Shown: piece after piece, positions 16,389-27,558 of the stretch
Layout of the letters: each line of letters starts with the position of its first letter
How positions within the stretch are numbered: the first letter of the stretch is position 1
Assembly: GCF_001665535.1 (NCBI RefSeq)
Contig: NZ_LZSQ01000123.1
Span: 292,921-356,920, forward strand
Source of the DNA: Mycobacterium sp. 852002-51961_SCH5331710
GTDB lineage: Bacteria; Actinomycetota; Actinomycetes; Mycobacteriales; Mycobacteriaceae
Direction of reading: 5' to 3'
DNA: 64,000 nucleotides
The notes under the pieces: model-generated
The model's database searches: none
What the model saw: the letters and a program-made list of their open reading frames with translations, nothing else
What the model was told of the DNA's origin: nothing
Position numbers and translations under genes: made by a program

Positions 16389-17932
16389 GCGCCGAAAACG
16401 TCGTGATCAGCGGAGCCGGCCCCAACGGGCTGCTGCTCGCGTGCGAGCTCGCACTGGCGGGCGTTCGCCCCGTGGTGCTCGACCGGCTGCCGGCTCCGAG
16501 CGAGGAGCCCAAAGCCAACGGCCTTGTGGGCCAGGTGATCCGGCAGCTCGACATGCGCGGGCTCTACCACGCGTTCGGCGGCGAGGAGGGACCGCCGCGT
16601 CCGGCGGCCGGTTGGCCGTTCGCGGGGATCGCGCTGAGCTTTTCGAATATCGCACCGAACCCGATGCACGCGTTGCTGATTCCGCAGCCGCGGCTGGTGC
16701 GGCTGTTGGAGAAGCACGCGCGCGGGCTCGGCGTCGATATCCGGTGGGGGCACGAGTTGATCGGCCTCGAACCAGGGCCCGACTCCGTTGCGGTGACGGT
16801 CGCGGTCGAGGGGGAGACCTACAAACTGCGCACGCGCTACCTGGTCGGCGCCGACGGCGGACGCAGTTTCGTCCGCAAGCGTGCGGGGATCGGATTTCCC
16901 GGGCACACGTCGCCGATCGAGAGCCGCGTCGCCCATGTCGGACTGCCCGACGAGTTGCTCGTTCCCGGCCAGGGATACGACATTCCCGGCTTCGGTCGCC
17001 TGAGATTCGGTTACAACCGCTTCGAACGCGGCAGCATCATCCTCTTCCCGCTCGAGCCCGATCGCCCGCTGCTGGGCACCATTGAATACGGCGAGGCACG
17101 TCAAACCGCCGACGAGGACATGACGCTCGACGAGTTGCGCGCCAGCGTCCGCCGCATCATCGGTGTTGATGTACCCCTGCACACCCCGAAAAGGGCGGGC
17201 CCGCATGCCCTTCGGCGGCTCGAAAACATCAACTCACGTCAGGCCGACCGCTACCGGGCCGGCCGGGTCCTGCTGCTCGGCGACGCGGCTCACGTGCATT
17301 CGCCGATGGGAGGGCCGGGCCTGAACCTGGGGCTGCAGGATGCGGTCAACCTTGGCTGGAAACTGGCGGCCGTCGTCAACGGTTGGCAAGCCGACGATCT
17401 GCTCGACACCTACGAGTCCGAGCGGTACCCGGTCGGCGAACGCGTGATGATGCACTCGCAGGCTCAGCTCGCGCTCTCGGCGCCGGGACCCGACGTCGAG
17501 GCCCTGCGAACGCTGTTCGGGGAGCTGATCCAACAGCGCGGTGTCACAGAGCATCTCGCACACTTGCTGGCGGGTTCGGACGTGCGCTACGACGTCGGCG
17601 ACGACCATCCGCTGTCGGGACGGATGGCGCCGGAACTGGCGCTCGCCGACGGTCGTCGCCTCGCCGAACTCCTGCACCGCGGCCGTGCGGTGCTGCTCGA
17701 CCTCGACGGCGGAGCCGCAGCGACCGTCGCCGAGCCGTGGGCCGAGCGCGTCGACCCGATCATCGCAGCGGCCGAGGATCCGCCCGCCGCGGCCATGCTC
17801 GTTCGGCCCGACGGTTATGTCGCCTGGGCCGCTGAGCATTTCGACGACGCGGGTGCCGACGCCCTGCGGGGCGCGCTCGGGCGCTGGTTCGGCTCGGCGC
17901 TCAGGCCAGCGAAGCGCGGATGCACACCGTGA
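16385..17932 (+). CDS. FAD-dependent aromatic-ring monooxygenase
   Basis: Class A flavoprotein monooxygenase of 515 residues (PheA/TfdB/MhpA group). The FAD dinucleotide motif is ISGAGPNGLLLACELALAG at residues 8-26, the DG motif is GADGGRSFVRK near 153, and the second FAD motif is LLGDAAHVHSPMGGPGLNLGLQDAVNL near 295 (only its core given here as GDAAHVHSP). The C-terminal part looks like the thioredoxin-like domain of phenol-hydroxylase relatives. It probably hydroxylates an aromatic compound with NAD(P)H and oxygen. It is co-transcribed with the TetR gene and overlaps the convergent methyltransferase gene by 32 bp. Confidence 0.86.
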   Translation: MSAENVVISGAGPNGLLLACELALAGVRPVVLDRLPAPSEEPKANGLVGQVIRQLDMRGLYHAFGGEEGPPRPAAGWPFAGIALSFSNIAPNPMHALLIPQPRLVRLLEKHARGLGVDIRWGHELIGLEPGPDSVAVTVAVEGETYKLRTRYLVGADGGRSFVRKRAGIGFPGHTSPIESRVAHVGLPDELLVPGQGYDIPGFGRLRFGYNRFERGSIILFPLEPDRPLLGTIEYGEARQTADEDMTLDELRASVRRIIGVDVPLHTPKRAGPHALRRLENINSRQADRYRAGRVLLLGDAAHVHSPMGGPGLNLGLQDAVNLGWKLAAVVNGWQADDLLDTYESERYPVGERVMMHSQAQLALSAPGPDVEALRTLFGELIQQRGVTEHLAHLLAGSDVRYDVGDDHPLSGRMAPELALADGRRLAELLHRGRAVLLDLDGGAAATVAEPWAERVDPIIAAAEDPPAAAMLVRPDGYVAWAAEHFDDAGADALRGALGRWFGSALRPAKRGCTP

Positions 17933-18632
17933 CGTACGGCAGCGCGAGTCCCGTCGAGTTGGCCAGTGCCGGATGGGTCGCCAACAGCTCGCGCACCCGG
18001 TCCAGCGTCCTGGTGCGCACCTTCTCCGGTGAGGTGATGCAGTAACTGCGCGACGCGACCAGGTCGATGAGCGCTTGTGGGGTCAGGTAACTGGTCCACT
18101 CGACCTGATGGCGTTCGACACCGGTGAACGGTTCGGGCAGCGCCACGGTGTTGCTGAACGGGTCGTGCTCTTGGCCGATGATGTGACCGAGGTCCTTCAC
18201 CCAGCCCAGCCGCTCGTCGCGGGTGTTCCACACCAGACCGAGCCGGCCGCCGGGGCGCAATACGCGCGCCACCTCCTTGACCGCGCGCTCGAGGTCGAAC
18301 CAGTGCCACGCCTGGGCCACCAGCACGGTGTCCACGCTGTCGTCGGGCAGCGGGATCTCCTCGGCGGTGCCGAGCAGCGCGGGCGTCTCGGGCAGCGAAC
18401 TGCTCAGCAGCTCGAGCATTTCCGGGATCGGGTCGACCGCCACGACGTCGAGGCCGCGCTCGACGAGGCGCGTGGTCAGCTTGCCGGTGCCTGCGCCGAG
18501 GTCGAGCACCTTCGAGGCGCCCGACGGCAACAGCCAGTCGATCGCCTCGGGCGGATACGACGGCCGACCGCGTTCGTATGCCGCGGCTTCCGCGCCGAAC
18601 GACAGCGAGCGATCGTGCTCCTGCCCGCTCAC
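17901..18632 (-). CDS. SAM-dependent methyltransferase (Rv3342-like)
   Basis: Class I methyltransferase of 243 residues with motif I KVLDLGAGTGKLTTRL at about residues 41-56, VVAVDPIPEML as motif II and LVAQAWHWFDLERA as the motif IV region, the Methyltransf_11 / trans-aconitate-methyltransferase type. It is the third gene of the metY-metX operon, its GTG start overlapping the metX stop by 4 bp, as in M. tuberculosis where Rv3342 adjoins metA. Because the operon is under a SAM riboswitch, this SAM-consuming enzyme is presumably also repressed at high SAM. Substrate unknown. Confidence 0.87.
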   Translation of the reverse strand: MSGQEHDRSLSFGAEAAAYERGRPSYPPEAIDWLLPSGASKVLDLGAGTGKLTTRLVERGLDVVAVDPIPEMLELLSSSLPETPALLGTAEEIPLPDDSVDTVLVAQAWHWFDLERAVKEVARVLRPGGRLGLVWNTRDERLGWVKDLGHIIGQEHDPFSNTVALPEPFTGVERHQVEWTSYLTPQALIDLVASRSYCITSPEKVRTRTLDRVRELLATHPALANSTGLALPYVTVCIRASLA

Positions 18633-19762
18633 CGAGATGCCAGCTCCAGCGTTCGGCGGATCAGCTTGTACACCGCGTCCGTCTCCACCAGAAAACCGTC
18701 ATGCCCGTAGATCGAGTCCACGACATCCAAACCGGCGCAGCCCGGCAGCAATTCGGCCAGCTCCTCCTGCAGCCGCAGCGGATAGAGCCGATCCGAGGTG
18801 ATGCCGCCGACCACCGCGGGCACCGGGCAGCCACGCAACGCCGCCTCGACACCTCCGCGGCCGCGACCGACGTCGTGGCCCGACAGCGCCTCGGTGAGCG
18901 CCACGTACGTGCCGGCGTCGAACCGCGACACCAGCTTTCGGCCCTGATGCTCCAGATAGCTCTGCACGGCGTAGCGGCCGCCGACGGCCGGATCCTCACC
19001 GTCCTGCGGATCGTTGGCGAACCGGGTGTCGAGCTCTTCCTCGCCGCGATAGGTCAGATGCGCGAACCGGCGGGCGATCTCCATGCCGACATCGGGCGAG
19101 AGCCCGGTGCCGTAATAGTCGCCGTTCTGCCAGTTCGGGTCGGCCTTGATCGCGGCGACCTGCGAGCACTGGGTGCCGATCTGGTCGGCGGTGGCTCGGG
19201 CGCCGACGGCCATCACCAGCCCCGACCGCACCCGATCCGGATGGCCGACCATCCACTCCAGCGCCCGGGCGCCGCCCAGCGAGCCGCCCATGACCGCGGC
19301 GACCTGGGTGATGCCGAACGCCTCCAGCGCGGCGATGTCGGCGCGAACCTGGTCCCGCACGGAGACGACCGGGAAGCGGGAACCCCATGCCTTGCCGTCG
19401 GGATGCAGCGAGCTCGGGCCGGTGGAGCCGCGGCAGCCACCGAGCACATTGGTCGCCACCGCGCACCAGCGGTCGGTGTCGATCGGCCCGCCGGGCCCTG
19501 CGACACCGTCCCACCAGCCGGGGGTCGGGTGGTCGGGTCCTGCCGGACCGGTGATGTGCGAATCGCCGGTCAGCGCATGCAGCACGACGACGACGTTGTC
19601 GCGCGTGGGCGACAGCTCGCCCCAGCGCTGCACGGCGATCGACACATCGTCGATGACCGCGCCGTTCTCCAGCGTCAGCGGGCCGATGTCGACCACGCCG
19701 ATCTCGCCTTCCGCGGGCAGGTTCAGGAGTGGCACCTCGACTTCCACATCGGAGAGGGTCAT
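18629..19762 (-). CDS. metX: Homoserine O-acetyltransferase MetX
   Basis: MetX acetylates homoserine with acetyl-CoA, the first committed step of methionine synthesis. The 377-residue protein is an alpha/beta-hydrolase-fold acyltransferase: LHALTGDSHITGP near residue 61 forms the oxyanion region, the nucleophile Ser161 is in GGSLGG, and the late DSIYGHDGFLVE supplies the catalytic His. ATG at 19762 overlaps the metY stop by 4 bp; the frame stays open upstream but only as arginine-rich antisense-like sequence inside metY. Product feeds MetY, encoded just before it. Confidence 0.95.
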   Translation of the reverse strand: MTLSDVEVEVPLLNLPAEGEIGVVDIGPLTLENGAVIDDVSIAVQRWGELSPTRDNVVVVLHALTGDSHITGPAGPDHPTPGWWDGVAGPGGPIDTDRWCAVATNVLGGCRGSTGPSSLHPDGKAWGSRFPVVSVRDQVRADIAALEAFGITQVAAVMGGSLGGARALEWMVGHPDRVRSGLVMAVGARATADQIGTQCSQVAAIKADPNWQNGDYYGTGLSPDVGMEIARRFAHLTYRGEEELDTRFANDPQDGEDPAVGGRYAVQSYLEHQGRKLVSRFDAGTYVALTEALSGHDVGRGRGGVEAALRGCPVPAVVGGITSDRLYPLRLQEELAELLPGCAGLDVVDSIYGHDGFLVETDAVYKLIRRTLELASR

Positions 19763-21111
19763 CAGAACGCCGCCGTCGTGTTCGGATCGGTCTTGCCCGC
19801 GGAGCTGAATGGTTTCGCGGCGGCGAAACCCTGCTCGAGGTCGGCGAGGATGTCGTCGATGCCCTCGATGCCGACCGCCAGGCGCACCAGCCCCGGCGTG
19901 ACGCCGGTGGCCAACTGCTCCTCGGGCGACAGCTGGGCATGCGTGGTGGAGGCCGGATGGATCACCAGCGAGCGAACGTCGCCGATGTTGGCGACGTGGC
20001 TGTGCAGGGTCAGCGCGTTGACGAAGGCCTTGCCTGCGTCGACGCCGCCCGCCAGCTCGAACGCGAGCACGGCGCCGGTGCCCTTGGGCGCCAACTTCTT
20101 TCCGAGTTCGTACCACGGGGACGACGGCAACCCGGCGTAGTTCACCGAGATCACGTCGTCGTGGCCCTCGAGGTACTCGGCCACCTTCTGGGCGTTGGCG
20201 ACGTGGCGCTCGACGCGCAGGCTCAGCGTCTCCAGGCCCTGGGCGATCAGGAAGGCGTTGAACGGCGACGCCGCCGAACCGAGGTCGCGCAGCAGCTGCA
20301 CGCGCGCCTTGAGTGCGAACGCCGGCGGACCCAGTTCGGCGAACACCACACCGTGGTAGCTCGGGTCGGGTTCGGTGAAGCCGGGGAACTTGCCGCTCGT
20401 CCAGTCGAACGTGCCGCCGTCGACGATGACGCCGGCGATCGCGGCGCCGTGCCCGCCCAGGTACTTGGTGGCCGAGTGCACGACGATGTCCGCACCGTGT
20501 TGCAGCGGCTGGATCAGGTACGGGGTGGCGATGGTGTTGTCGACGATCAGCGGCACCCCGCTGTCATGGGCGACCGCGGCGACGTTCGGAATGTCGAGCA
20601 CGTCGATCTTGGGATTCGAGATCGACTCGGCGAAGAACGCCTTGGTGTTGGGCCGCACGGCCGCACGCCAGGAGTCGAGGTCGTCGGGATTCTCGACGAA
20701 ACTGACCTCGATCCCGATCTTCGGGAACGTGTAGTGGAACAGGTTGTACGTGCCGCCGTAGAGCCGCGGGCTGGACACGATGTGGTCGCCCGTGTTGGCC
20801 AGGTTCAGGATCGCGAAGTGTTCAGCGGCCTGACCGGAAGCCAGAAACAGCGCCGCGACGCCGCCCTCGAGCGCGGCGATGCGCTGCTCGACGACGTCCT
20901 GCGTCGGGTTCATGATCCGGGTGTAGATGTTGCCGGGCTCGGCGAGGCCGAACAGCGCCGCGGCGTGATCGGTGCTGTTGAACGTGTACGACGTGGTCTG
21001 GTAGATCGGCAGCGCCCGCGCATTGGTCGCCGGGTCGGGCGTCTGGCCGGCATGGACCTGTTTGGTCTCGAACGCCCACCGGGCGGTGGGGTCAGTGTCT
21101 TCGGTGCTCAT
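19762..21111 (-). CDS. metY: O-acetylhomoserine sulfhydrylase MetY
   Basis: PLP-dependent Cys/Met-metabolism enzyme of 449 residues, called metC in M. tuberculosis (Rv3340). It makes homocysteine from O-acetylhomoserine and sulfide. The PLP lysine is Lys216 in SATKYLGGHG, with YTRIMNPTQDV near residue 63 and the family's long C-terminal domain. It is the first gene of the met operon and the direct target of the SAM-IV riboswitch upstream; an AGGAG Shine-Dalgarno precedes the ATG by 5 nt. Confidence 0.95.
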   Translation of the reverse strand: MSTEDTDPTARWAFETKQVHAGQTPDPATNARALPIYQTTSYTFNSTDHAAALFGLAEPGNIYTRIMNPTQDVVEQRIAALEGGVAALFLASGQAAEHFAILNLANTGDHIVSSPRLYGGTYNLFHYTFPKIGIEVSFVENPDDLDSWRAAVRPNTKAFFAESISNPKIDVLDIPNVAAVAHDSGVPLIVDNTIATPYLIQPLQHGADIVVHSATKYLGGHGAAIAGVIVDGGTFDWTSGKFPGFTEPDPSYHGVVFAELGPPAFALKARVQLLRDLGSAASPFNAFLIAQGLETLSLRVERHVANAQKVAEYLEGHDDVISVNYAGLPSSPWYELGKKLAPKGTGAVLAFELAGGVDAGKAFVNALTLHSHVANIGDVRSLVIHPASTTHAQLSPEEQLATGVTPGLVRLAVGIEGIDDILADLEQGFAAAKPFSSAGKTDPNTTAAF

Positions 21112-21213
21112 CGAATCTCCTGTTGTGAGGGGCCTGGAAGGGGCATTTCACGCACTCAGCGGTAACTGCGCACGCCGGACCTCCGCTGTCTTCTCTGGGG
21201 GCCCGTCACAACG

Positions 21214-21336
21214 GACCCGCGCTTGCCGGTAGCCGCTTCTCAGCGGGTACTCAACCTGGTCATCACCCGGGGCACCCCACCGCGGTTGGAGGGTTGCCGA
21301 CCAGCAAGCCGGGGCTTGTCGCTGGCACTCATGACC
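21214..21336 (-). ncRNA. SAM-IV riboswitch upstream of metY
   Basis: Read on the minus strand, the 123 nt begin GGTCATGAGTGCCAGCG and end GGCAAGCGCGGGTC. Between them are the paired GGTCATGAG / GTGATGACC-type outer helix, the CAAGCCCCGGCTTGCTGG hairpin, GGCAACCCTCCAACCGCGGTGG core and the terminal GACCCGC-pairing element. I recognise this as the SAM-IV class; it is close to the Mycobacterium sp. MCS riboswitch studied by cryo-EM. SAM binding is expected to switch off metY-metX and the methyltransferase. About 100 nt of leader remain between it and the metY start, containing the expression platform (GGCCC runs and the AGGAG ribosome site). Confidence 0.93.
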
Positions 21337-21343
21337 GATGAGA

Positions 21344-21349
21344 AGCGTA
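21344..21349 (-). promoter_or_regulatory. Candidate -10 box of the met operon
   Basis: TACGCT on the minus strand ends 7 nt before the first base of the riboswitch, so transcription would begin at about 21336. The rest of the divergent gap (21350-21522) holds the ICDH promoter region, in which I find no clear box. Confidence 0.4.
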
Positions 21350-21522
21350 TCTCATATTGCTCATCGCGTGCCAGCGAGGGGATCTCGGCGAGGCGCGCCC
21401 GAAGCTACCGGTCAGTAGCAGATCACACACCCGAAAGCGGACCCCCCTGGCTCACACACGGGGTCACCTCCGAGGGAATACTGGTAGTCGACTGACCGAC
21501 TAGCGAGCCGGGAGAACCCCAC

Positions 21523-23774
<2,252 letters not shown>

Positions 23775-23778
<4 letters not shown>

Positions 23779-24617
23779 CCGCCGAGCGCCTCGCGCGGCG
23801 GTTCTACATGGCGGTCGACGAACTCGAGGATCAGGTCGGCCACGCGCTGCGGCGCCTCGAACATCGGGATGTGGCCGACGTCTTCGAGATGCGTGATCTG
23901 CGGGCTCGACTGCAGGTGTGCGGTGAAGTGGCGGGTGAACCGGGGATGCGGCAGTACGCGGTCCTTCTCGCAGATCACCAGGTGCGTGGGGCAGTCGCTC
24001 TCGGCCAGCTCCATCAGGCCGGGCGTCAGCAGCGACTTCACCAGCAGCTGGTAGTAGGCCGGGCAGTGCGTGACGTCGTCGATGATGTCGATGAGGTCGT
24101 CGTCGGACAGGCGGTCCGGCGTGGCGCTGATCGGGAAGTGCGCCAGGTAGCGCGTGAACGGGAACTTCAGCACCCGCTGTCCGAACGCGAGCGTGAACAG
24201 CCATACCGGGAAGCCGGCGACGAACTTGCCGACGATCTCGAACTTGGCGGGCGTGAACTTGCTCCAGCCGCCCGCGGGCGCGATCCCGGTCAGCGTGCGG
24301 GCCCGGCCCCGGCGCTCCAGCTCGAAGGCGACCCAGCCGCCAAGCGAGTTGCCCACGACGTGCGCGGTGTCCCAGCCGAGCGCGTCGAGTCGGCGTTCGA
24401 CATCGTCGGCGAGCTCTTTGGTGTCCAGGAAGCGGTGCCCCTTCACGCCGCCGTTGTGCCCGGGCAGCGTGGGTGCGAACACCTCGTAGCGGCCGGTGTC
24501 GGCAATCAACGGGACGACCTTCTTCCACACGTTCTGCGACATCATGAACGGGTGTAGCAACAGCATGGGTTCGCCGGAGCCGACGTGGAGCGGGTCGCGC
24601 GGCAAGTTTCTAGCCAT
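23775..24617 (-). CDS. Alpha/beta hydrolase
   Basis: Serine hydrolase of 280 residues. The oxyanion segment is LLLHPFMMSQNVW near residue 19, the nucleophile Ser is in VVGNSLGGW near residue 88, the acid is in CEKDRVLPHP and the His in LEDVGHIPMFEAPQRV, the classic C-C hydrolase/haloperoxidase pattern. Substrate unknown; M. tuberculosis Rv3338/Rv3337 encode related proteins nearby. ATG 24617 is chosen because TAGTGT lies 7 nt upstream, though the frame extends to 24653. Confidence 0.87.
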
Positions 24618-24624
24618 CAGCCCG

Positions 24625-24630
24625 ACACTA
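24625..24630 (-). promoter_or_regulatory. Candidate -10 box, hydrolase gene
   Basis: TAGTGT on the minus strand, 7 nt before ATG 24617; leaderless spacing. Confidence 0.5.
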
Positions 24631-24662
24631 AGGTGATACCGCCGGTACCGCAAGTACGTCGG

Positions 24663-24668
24663 TATGGT
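24663..24668 (+). promoter_or_regulatory. Candidate -10 box, exonuclease III gene
   Basis: TATGGT on the plus strand, 8 nt before GTG 24677, back to back with the hydrolase promoter. Confidence 0.4.
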
Positions 24669-24676
24669 CTGCCGCT

Positions 24677-25501
24677 GTGACCTCGCTGATCGTCAGCACC
24701 ATCAACGTCAACGGCATCCGCGCCGCGGTCAAAGAGCGCTCGCCACAGAACCGTGGCCTGCTGCCGTGGTTGGCGTCCACCACCGCCGACGTGGTTTGCC
24801 TGCAGGAGACCCGCGCCGACGACACCCAACTGGCCGCCGCGCTGGCGCCTGCGCTGGATGACGGCTGGCATCTCGCGTCGGCCGAACCCCACATCAAGGG
24901 CCGCAGCGGCGTCGCGGTGCTCTCGCGTCACCCGATCGACGCATCGCGGCTGCTGGAGTCCGACGAGTTCGGCGCGCACGGCCGCTACCTGGAGGTCGAC
25001 ACCGCGGGAACGACGGTGGCGAGCGTCTACGTCCAGACCGGTGAGGCCGAGACCGACCGTCAGCTCGAGAAGGAACGGTTCATAACCGAGCTCGCCGCGC
25101 GGATGGCGACGCTGACCGACTCGGACGCCGTCGTCTGCGGCGACTGGAACATCGCCCACACCGAGAACGACATCAAGAACTGGAAGGGCAACATCAAGAA
25201 GTCCGGCTTCCTGCCCAGCGAGCGTCAATGGCTCACCGAACTGCTGGCCTCGGGCTGGGTCGACGTGGTCCGCGAGCTCCATCCCGACCAGCCGGGCCCG
25301 TACGCGTGGTGGTCGTGGCGGGGCCGCGCCTTCGACAACGACGCCGGCTGGCGGATCGACTACCAGCTGGCCACGAAGGCCCTGGCGACGCGGGCGGTCG
25401 CCGCCCGGGTGGAGCGCGCCGAGGCGTACGCGCTGCGCTGGTCGGACCACGCGCCGGTGACGGTCGAATACGGGCCCCGTGAAATGATCGGACGATCATG
25501 A
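24677..25501 (+). CDS. xthA: Exodeoxyribonuclease III / AP endonuclease
   Basis: Endonuclease/exonuclease/phosphatase-fold DNA repair enzyme of 274 residues that cleaves at abasic sites and trims 3' ends. Motifs run in order: INVNGIRAA near residue 9, metal-binding Glu in CLQETRADD, catalytic GDWNIAHTENDIKNW near 154-168, WSWRGRAFDNDAGWRIDY and the final WSDHAPV His. GTG start. Its stop overlaps the trpS start by 4 bp, so the pair is an operon. Confidence 0.92.
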   Translation: MTSLIVSTINVNGIRAAVKERSPQNRGLLPWLASTTADVVCLQETRADDTQLAAALAPALDDGWHLASAEPHIKGRSGVAVLSRHPIDASRLLESDEFGAHGRYLEVDTAGTTVASVYVQTGEAETDRQLEKERFITELAARMATLTDSDAVVCGDWNIAHTENDIKNWKGNIKKSGFLPSERQWLTELLASGWVDVVRELHPDQPGPYAWWSWRGRAFDNDAGWRIDYQLATKALATRAVAARVERAEAYALRWSDHAPVTVEYGPREMIGRS

Positions 25502-26514
25502 GCAGTTCGTCGAAGCCCGTCGTCTTCTCCGGTGTCCAACCCACCTCCGATTCGCTGCACCTGGGCAACGCGCTGGGCGCGATCCAACAGTGGGTCGGCC
25601 TACAGGACGACCACGACGCGTTCTTCTGCGTGGTCGATCTGCATGCGATCACCATTCCGCAGGATCCCGAGCGGCTGAGGCGGCGCACCCTGGTCACCGC
25701 CGCGCAGTACCTGGCGCTGGGCATCGACCCGAACCGCAGCACGATCTTCGTGCAAAGCCACGTTCCGGCGCATGCCGAATTGGCTTGGGTGCTGGGCTGT
25801 TTCACCGGGTTCGGGCAGGCGTCGCGGATGACGCAGTTCAAGGACAAGTCCCAGAAGGAGGGCAGCGAGGCGACCACGGTCGGGCTGTTCACCTATCCGG
25901 TGCTGATGGCCGCCGACGTGCTGCTCTACGACACCGATCTCGTGCCGGTCGGCGAGGACCAACGCCAGCACCTGGAGCTGGCACGCGATGTGGCGCAACG
26001 GGTCAACTCTCGTTTCCCGGACACCTTCGTCATTCCCGAGCCGATGATCCCGAAGGCGACGGCGAAGATCTACGACCTGCAGGATCCGACGTCGAAGATG
26101 AGCAAGTCGGCGGGCACCGAGGCCGGACTGATCGGCCTGCTCGACGATCCGAAGGCCTCGGCCAAGAAGATCCGCTCCGCGGTCACCGACAGCGAGCGCG
26201 AGGTGCGCTTCGACCCGGACGCCAAACCCGGGGTGTCGAACCTGCTCACCATCCAGTCGGCGGTCACCGGCACCGACATCGACAAGCTCGTCGAGGGGTA
26301 CGCCGGACGCGGCTACGGCGACCTCAAATCCGACACCGCGGAGGCCGTCGTCGAGTTCGTCACCCCGATCAAGACCCGCGTCGACGAACTGCTCGACGAC
26401 CCCGCGGAACTGGAATCCGTACTAGCGACGGGCGCCGAACGGGCGCGCGAGGTGTCTGCCGCGACGCTGCGGCGGGTATACGACCGGTTGGGGTTTTTGC
26501 GCCCGGGCGGCTGA
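25498..26514 (+). CDS. trpS: Tryptophanyl-tRNA synthetase
   Basis: Class I aminoacyl-tRNA synthetase charging tRNA-Trp, 338 residues. The HIGH signature is SLHLGNALGAIQQW near residue 19, tryptophan-site residues lie in FFCVVDLHAIT and GEDQRQHLELARDVA, and the KMSKS loop is SKMSKSAG near residue 200. Start overlaps xthA by 4 bp; the YihY gene follows after 18 bp. Corresponds to Rv3336c in M. tuberculosis. Confidence 0.97.
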   Translation: MSSSSKPVVFSGVQPTSDSLHLGNALGAIQQWVGLQDDHDAFFCVVDLHAITIPQDPERLRRRTLVTAAQYLALGIDPNRSTIFVQSHVPAHAELAWVLGCFTGFGQASRMTQFKDKSQKEGSEATTVGLFTYPVLMAADVLLYDTDLVPVGEDQRQHLELARDVAQRVNSRFPDTFVIPEPMIPKATAKIYDLQDPTSKMSKSAGTEAGLIGLLDDPKASAKKIRSAVTDSEREVRFDPDAKPGVSNLLTIQSAVTGTDIDKLVEGYAGRGYGDLKSDTAEAVVEFVTPIKTRVDELLDDPAELESVLATGAERAREVSAATLRRVYDRLGFLRPGG

Positions 26515-26532
26515 GGTTTTCGGGAGGTTGGC

Positions 26533-27558
26533 GTGACACAACCCGCCGAGCCGGAAGGTTTCGTCGGCCGGCTGCGGTCGCGATACGAGTGGTTCGACCA
26601 CGTCATGCGGGCGCAGCAGCGCTACAACGACAGCAAGGGCGATTTCTACGCCGCGGGCATCACGTACTTCACGGTCTTCGCGATGTTCCCGTTGCTCATG
26701 GTCGGATTCGCCGTCGCCGGCTTCATCCTGGCCAGCCAGCCGGAACTACTCGCCGATCTTCAGGACAAGATCCGGGCGTCGGTCTCCGGAGACATCGCCA
26801 CCCAGCTGGTCGAGCTGATGGACTCCGCGATCGAGTCGCGCACCTCGGTCGGCATCATCGGGCTGGCGACCGCGGCGTGGGCGGGGCTGGGCTGGATGGC
26901 GAACCTGCGTGAGGCGCTGAGCCAGATGTGGGGCCTGATGCGGCGCGACACACCCGGCTTCGTGCGCACCAAGCTGTCGGACCTGACGGCCATCGTCGGC
27001 CTCTTCGTCGCTATCGCCGGCACCATCGCGTTGACCGTGGTGAGCAGCTCGGGGCTGGCCCGTAAGGCCGTTGAATGGGTTGGGCTGGAGGATGTTCCGG
27101 GCATGAGCATTCTGCTGCGGGTGGTGTCGCTCGCGGTGTCGGTGTTGATCAGCTGGCTGCTGTTCACCTGGATCATCGCGCGGCTGCCCCGCGAATCGAT
27201 CAGCTTCCGTTCCGCGCTGCGCTCGGGGCTGCTCACGGCGGTGGCGTTCGAGGTCTTCAAACAGGTGGCGTCGATCTACCTGCGTTCGGTGGTGACGGGT
27301 CCGGCAGGGGCCACGTTCGGTCCGGTGCTCGGCCTGATGGTGTTCGCCTACATCACCGCGCGGCTGATCCTGTTCGCGACGGCGTGGGCGGCAACGTCGA
27401 TCGAGAACATGGAGGCCGCGCCCGTCTTCCCGCCCGACGCCGCACAGATCACGCCTCGCGTGCAGGTGCAGGAGGGTGTCGGAGTGGGCGGGGTGCTGGC
27501 CGCCGCTGCGGCGGGGGCGCTTGGCGCGCTGGGCATTTCGCGGCTCCGCCGCCGCTAG
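26533..27558 (+). CDS. YihY/virulence factor BrkB family membrane protein
   Basis: Inner-membrane protein of 341 residues, YhjD/YihY family (Rv3335c-like). About six transmembrane helices lie between residues 45 and 290, with the family hallmarks RYNDSKGDFYAAGITYFTVFAMFPLL and FGPVLGLMVFAYITARLILFATAW (key words AAGITYF and ARLILF). The substrate is not established; YhjD has been linked to lipid export. A short Ala/Gly helix (GVLAAAAAGALGALG) closes the chain. GTG start; probable operon with xthA and trpS. Convergent with the SMR gene (4-bp overlap). Confidence 0.88.
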   Translation: MTQPAEPEGFVGRLRSRYEWFDHVMRAQQRYNDSKGDFYAAGITYFTVFAMFPLLMVGFAVAGFILASQPELLADLQDKIRASVSGDIATQLVELMDSAIESRTSVGIIGLATAAWAGLGWMANLREALSQMWGLMRRDTPGFVRTKLSDLTAIVGLFVAIAGTIALTVVSSSGLARKAVEWVGLEDVPGMSILLRVVSLAVSVLISWLLFTWIIARLPRESISFRSALRSGLLTAVAFEVFKQVASIYLRSVVTGPAGATFGPVLGLMVFAYITARLILFATAWAATSIENMEAAPVFPPDAAQITPRVQVQEGVGVGGVLAAAAAGALGALGISRLRRR

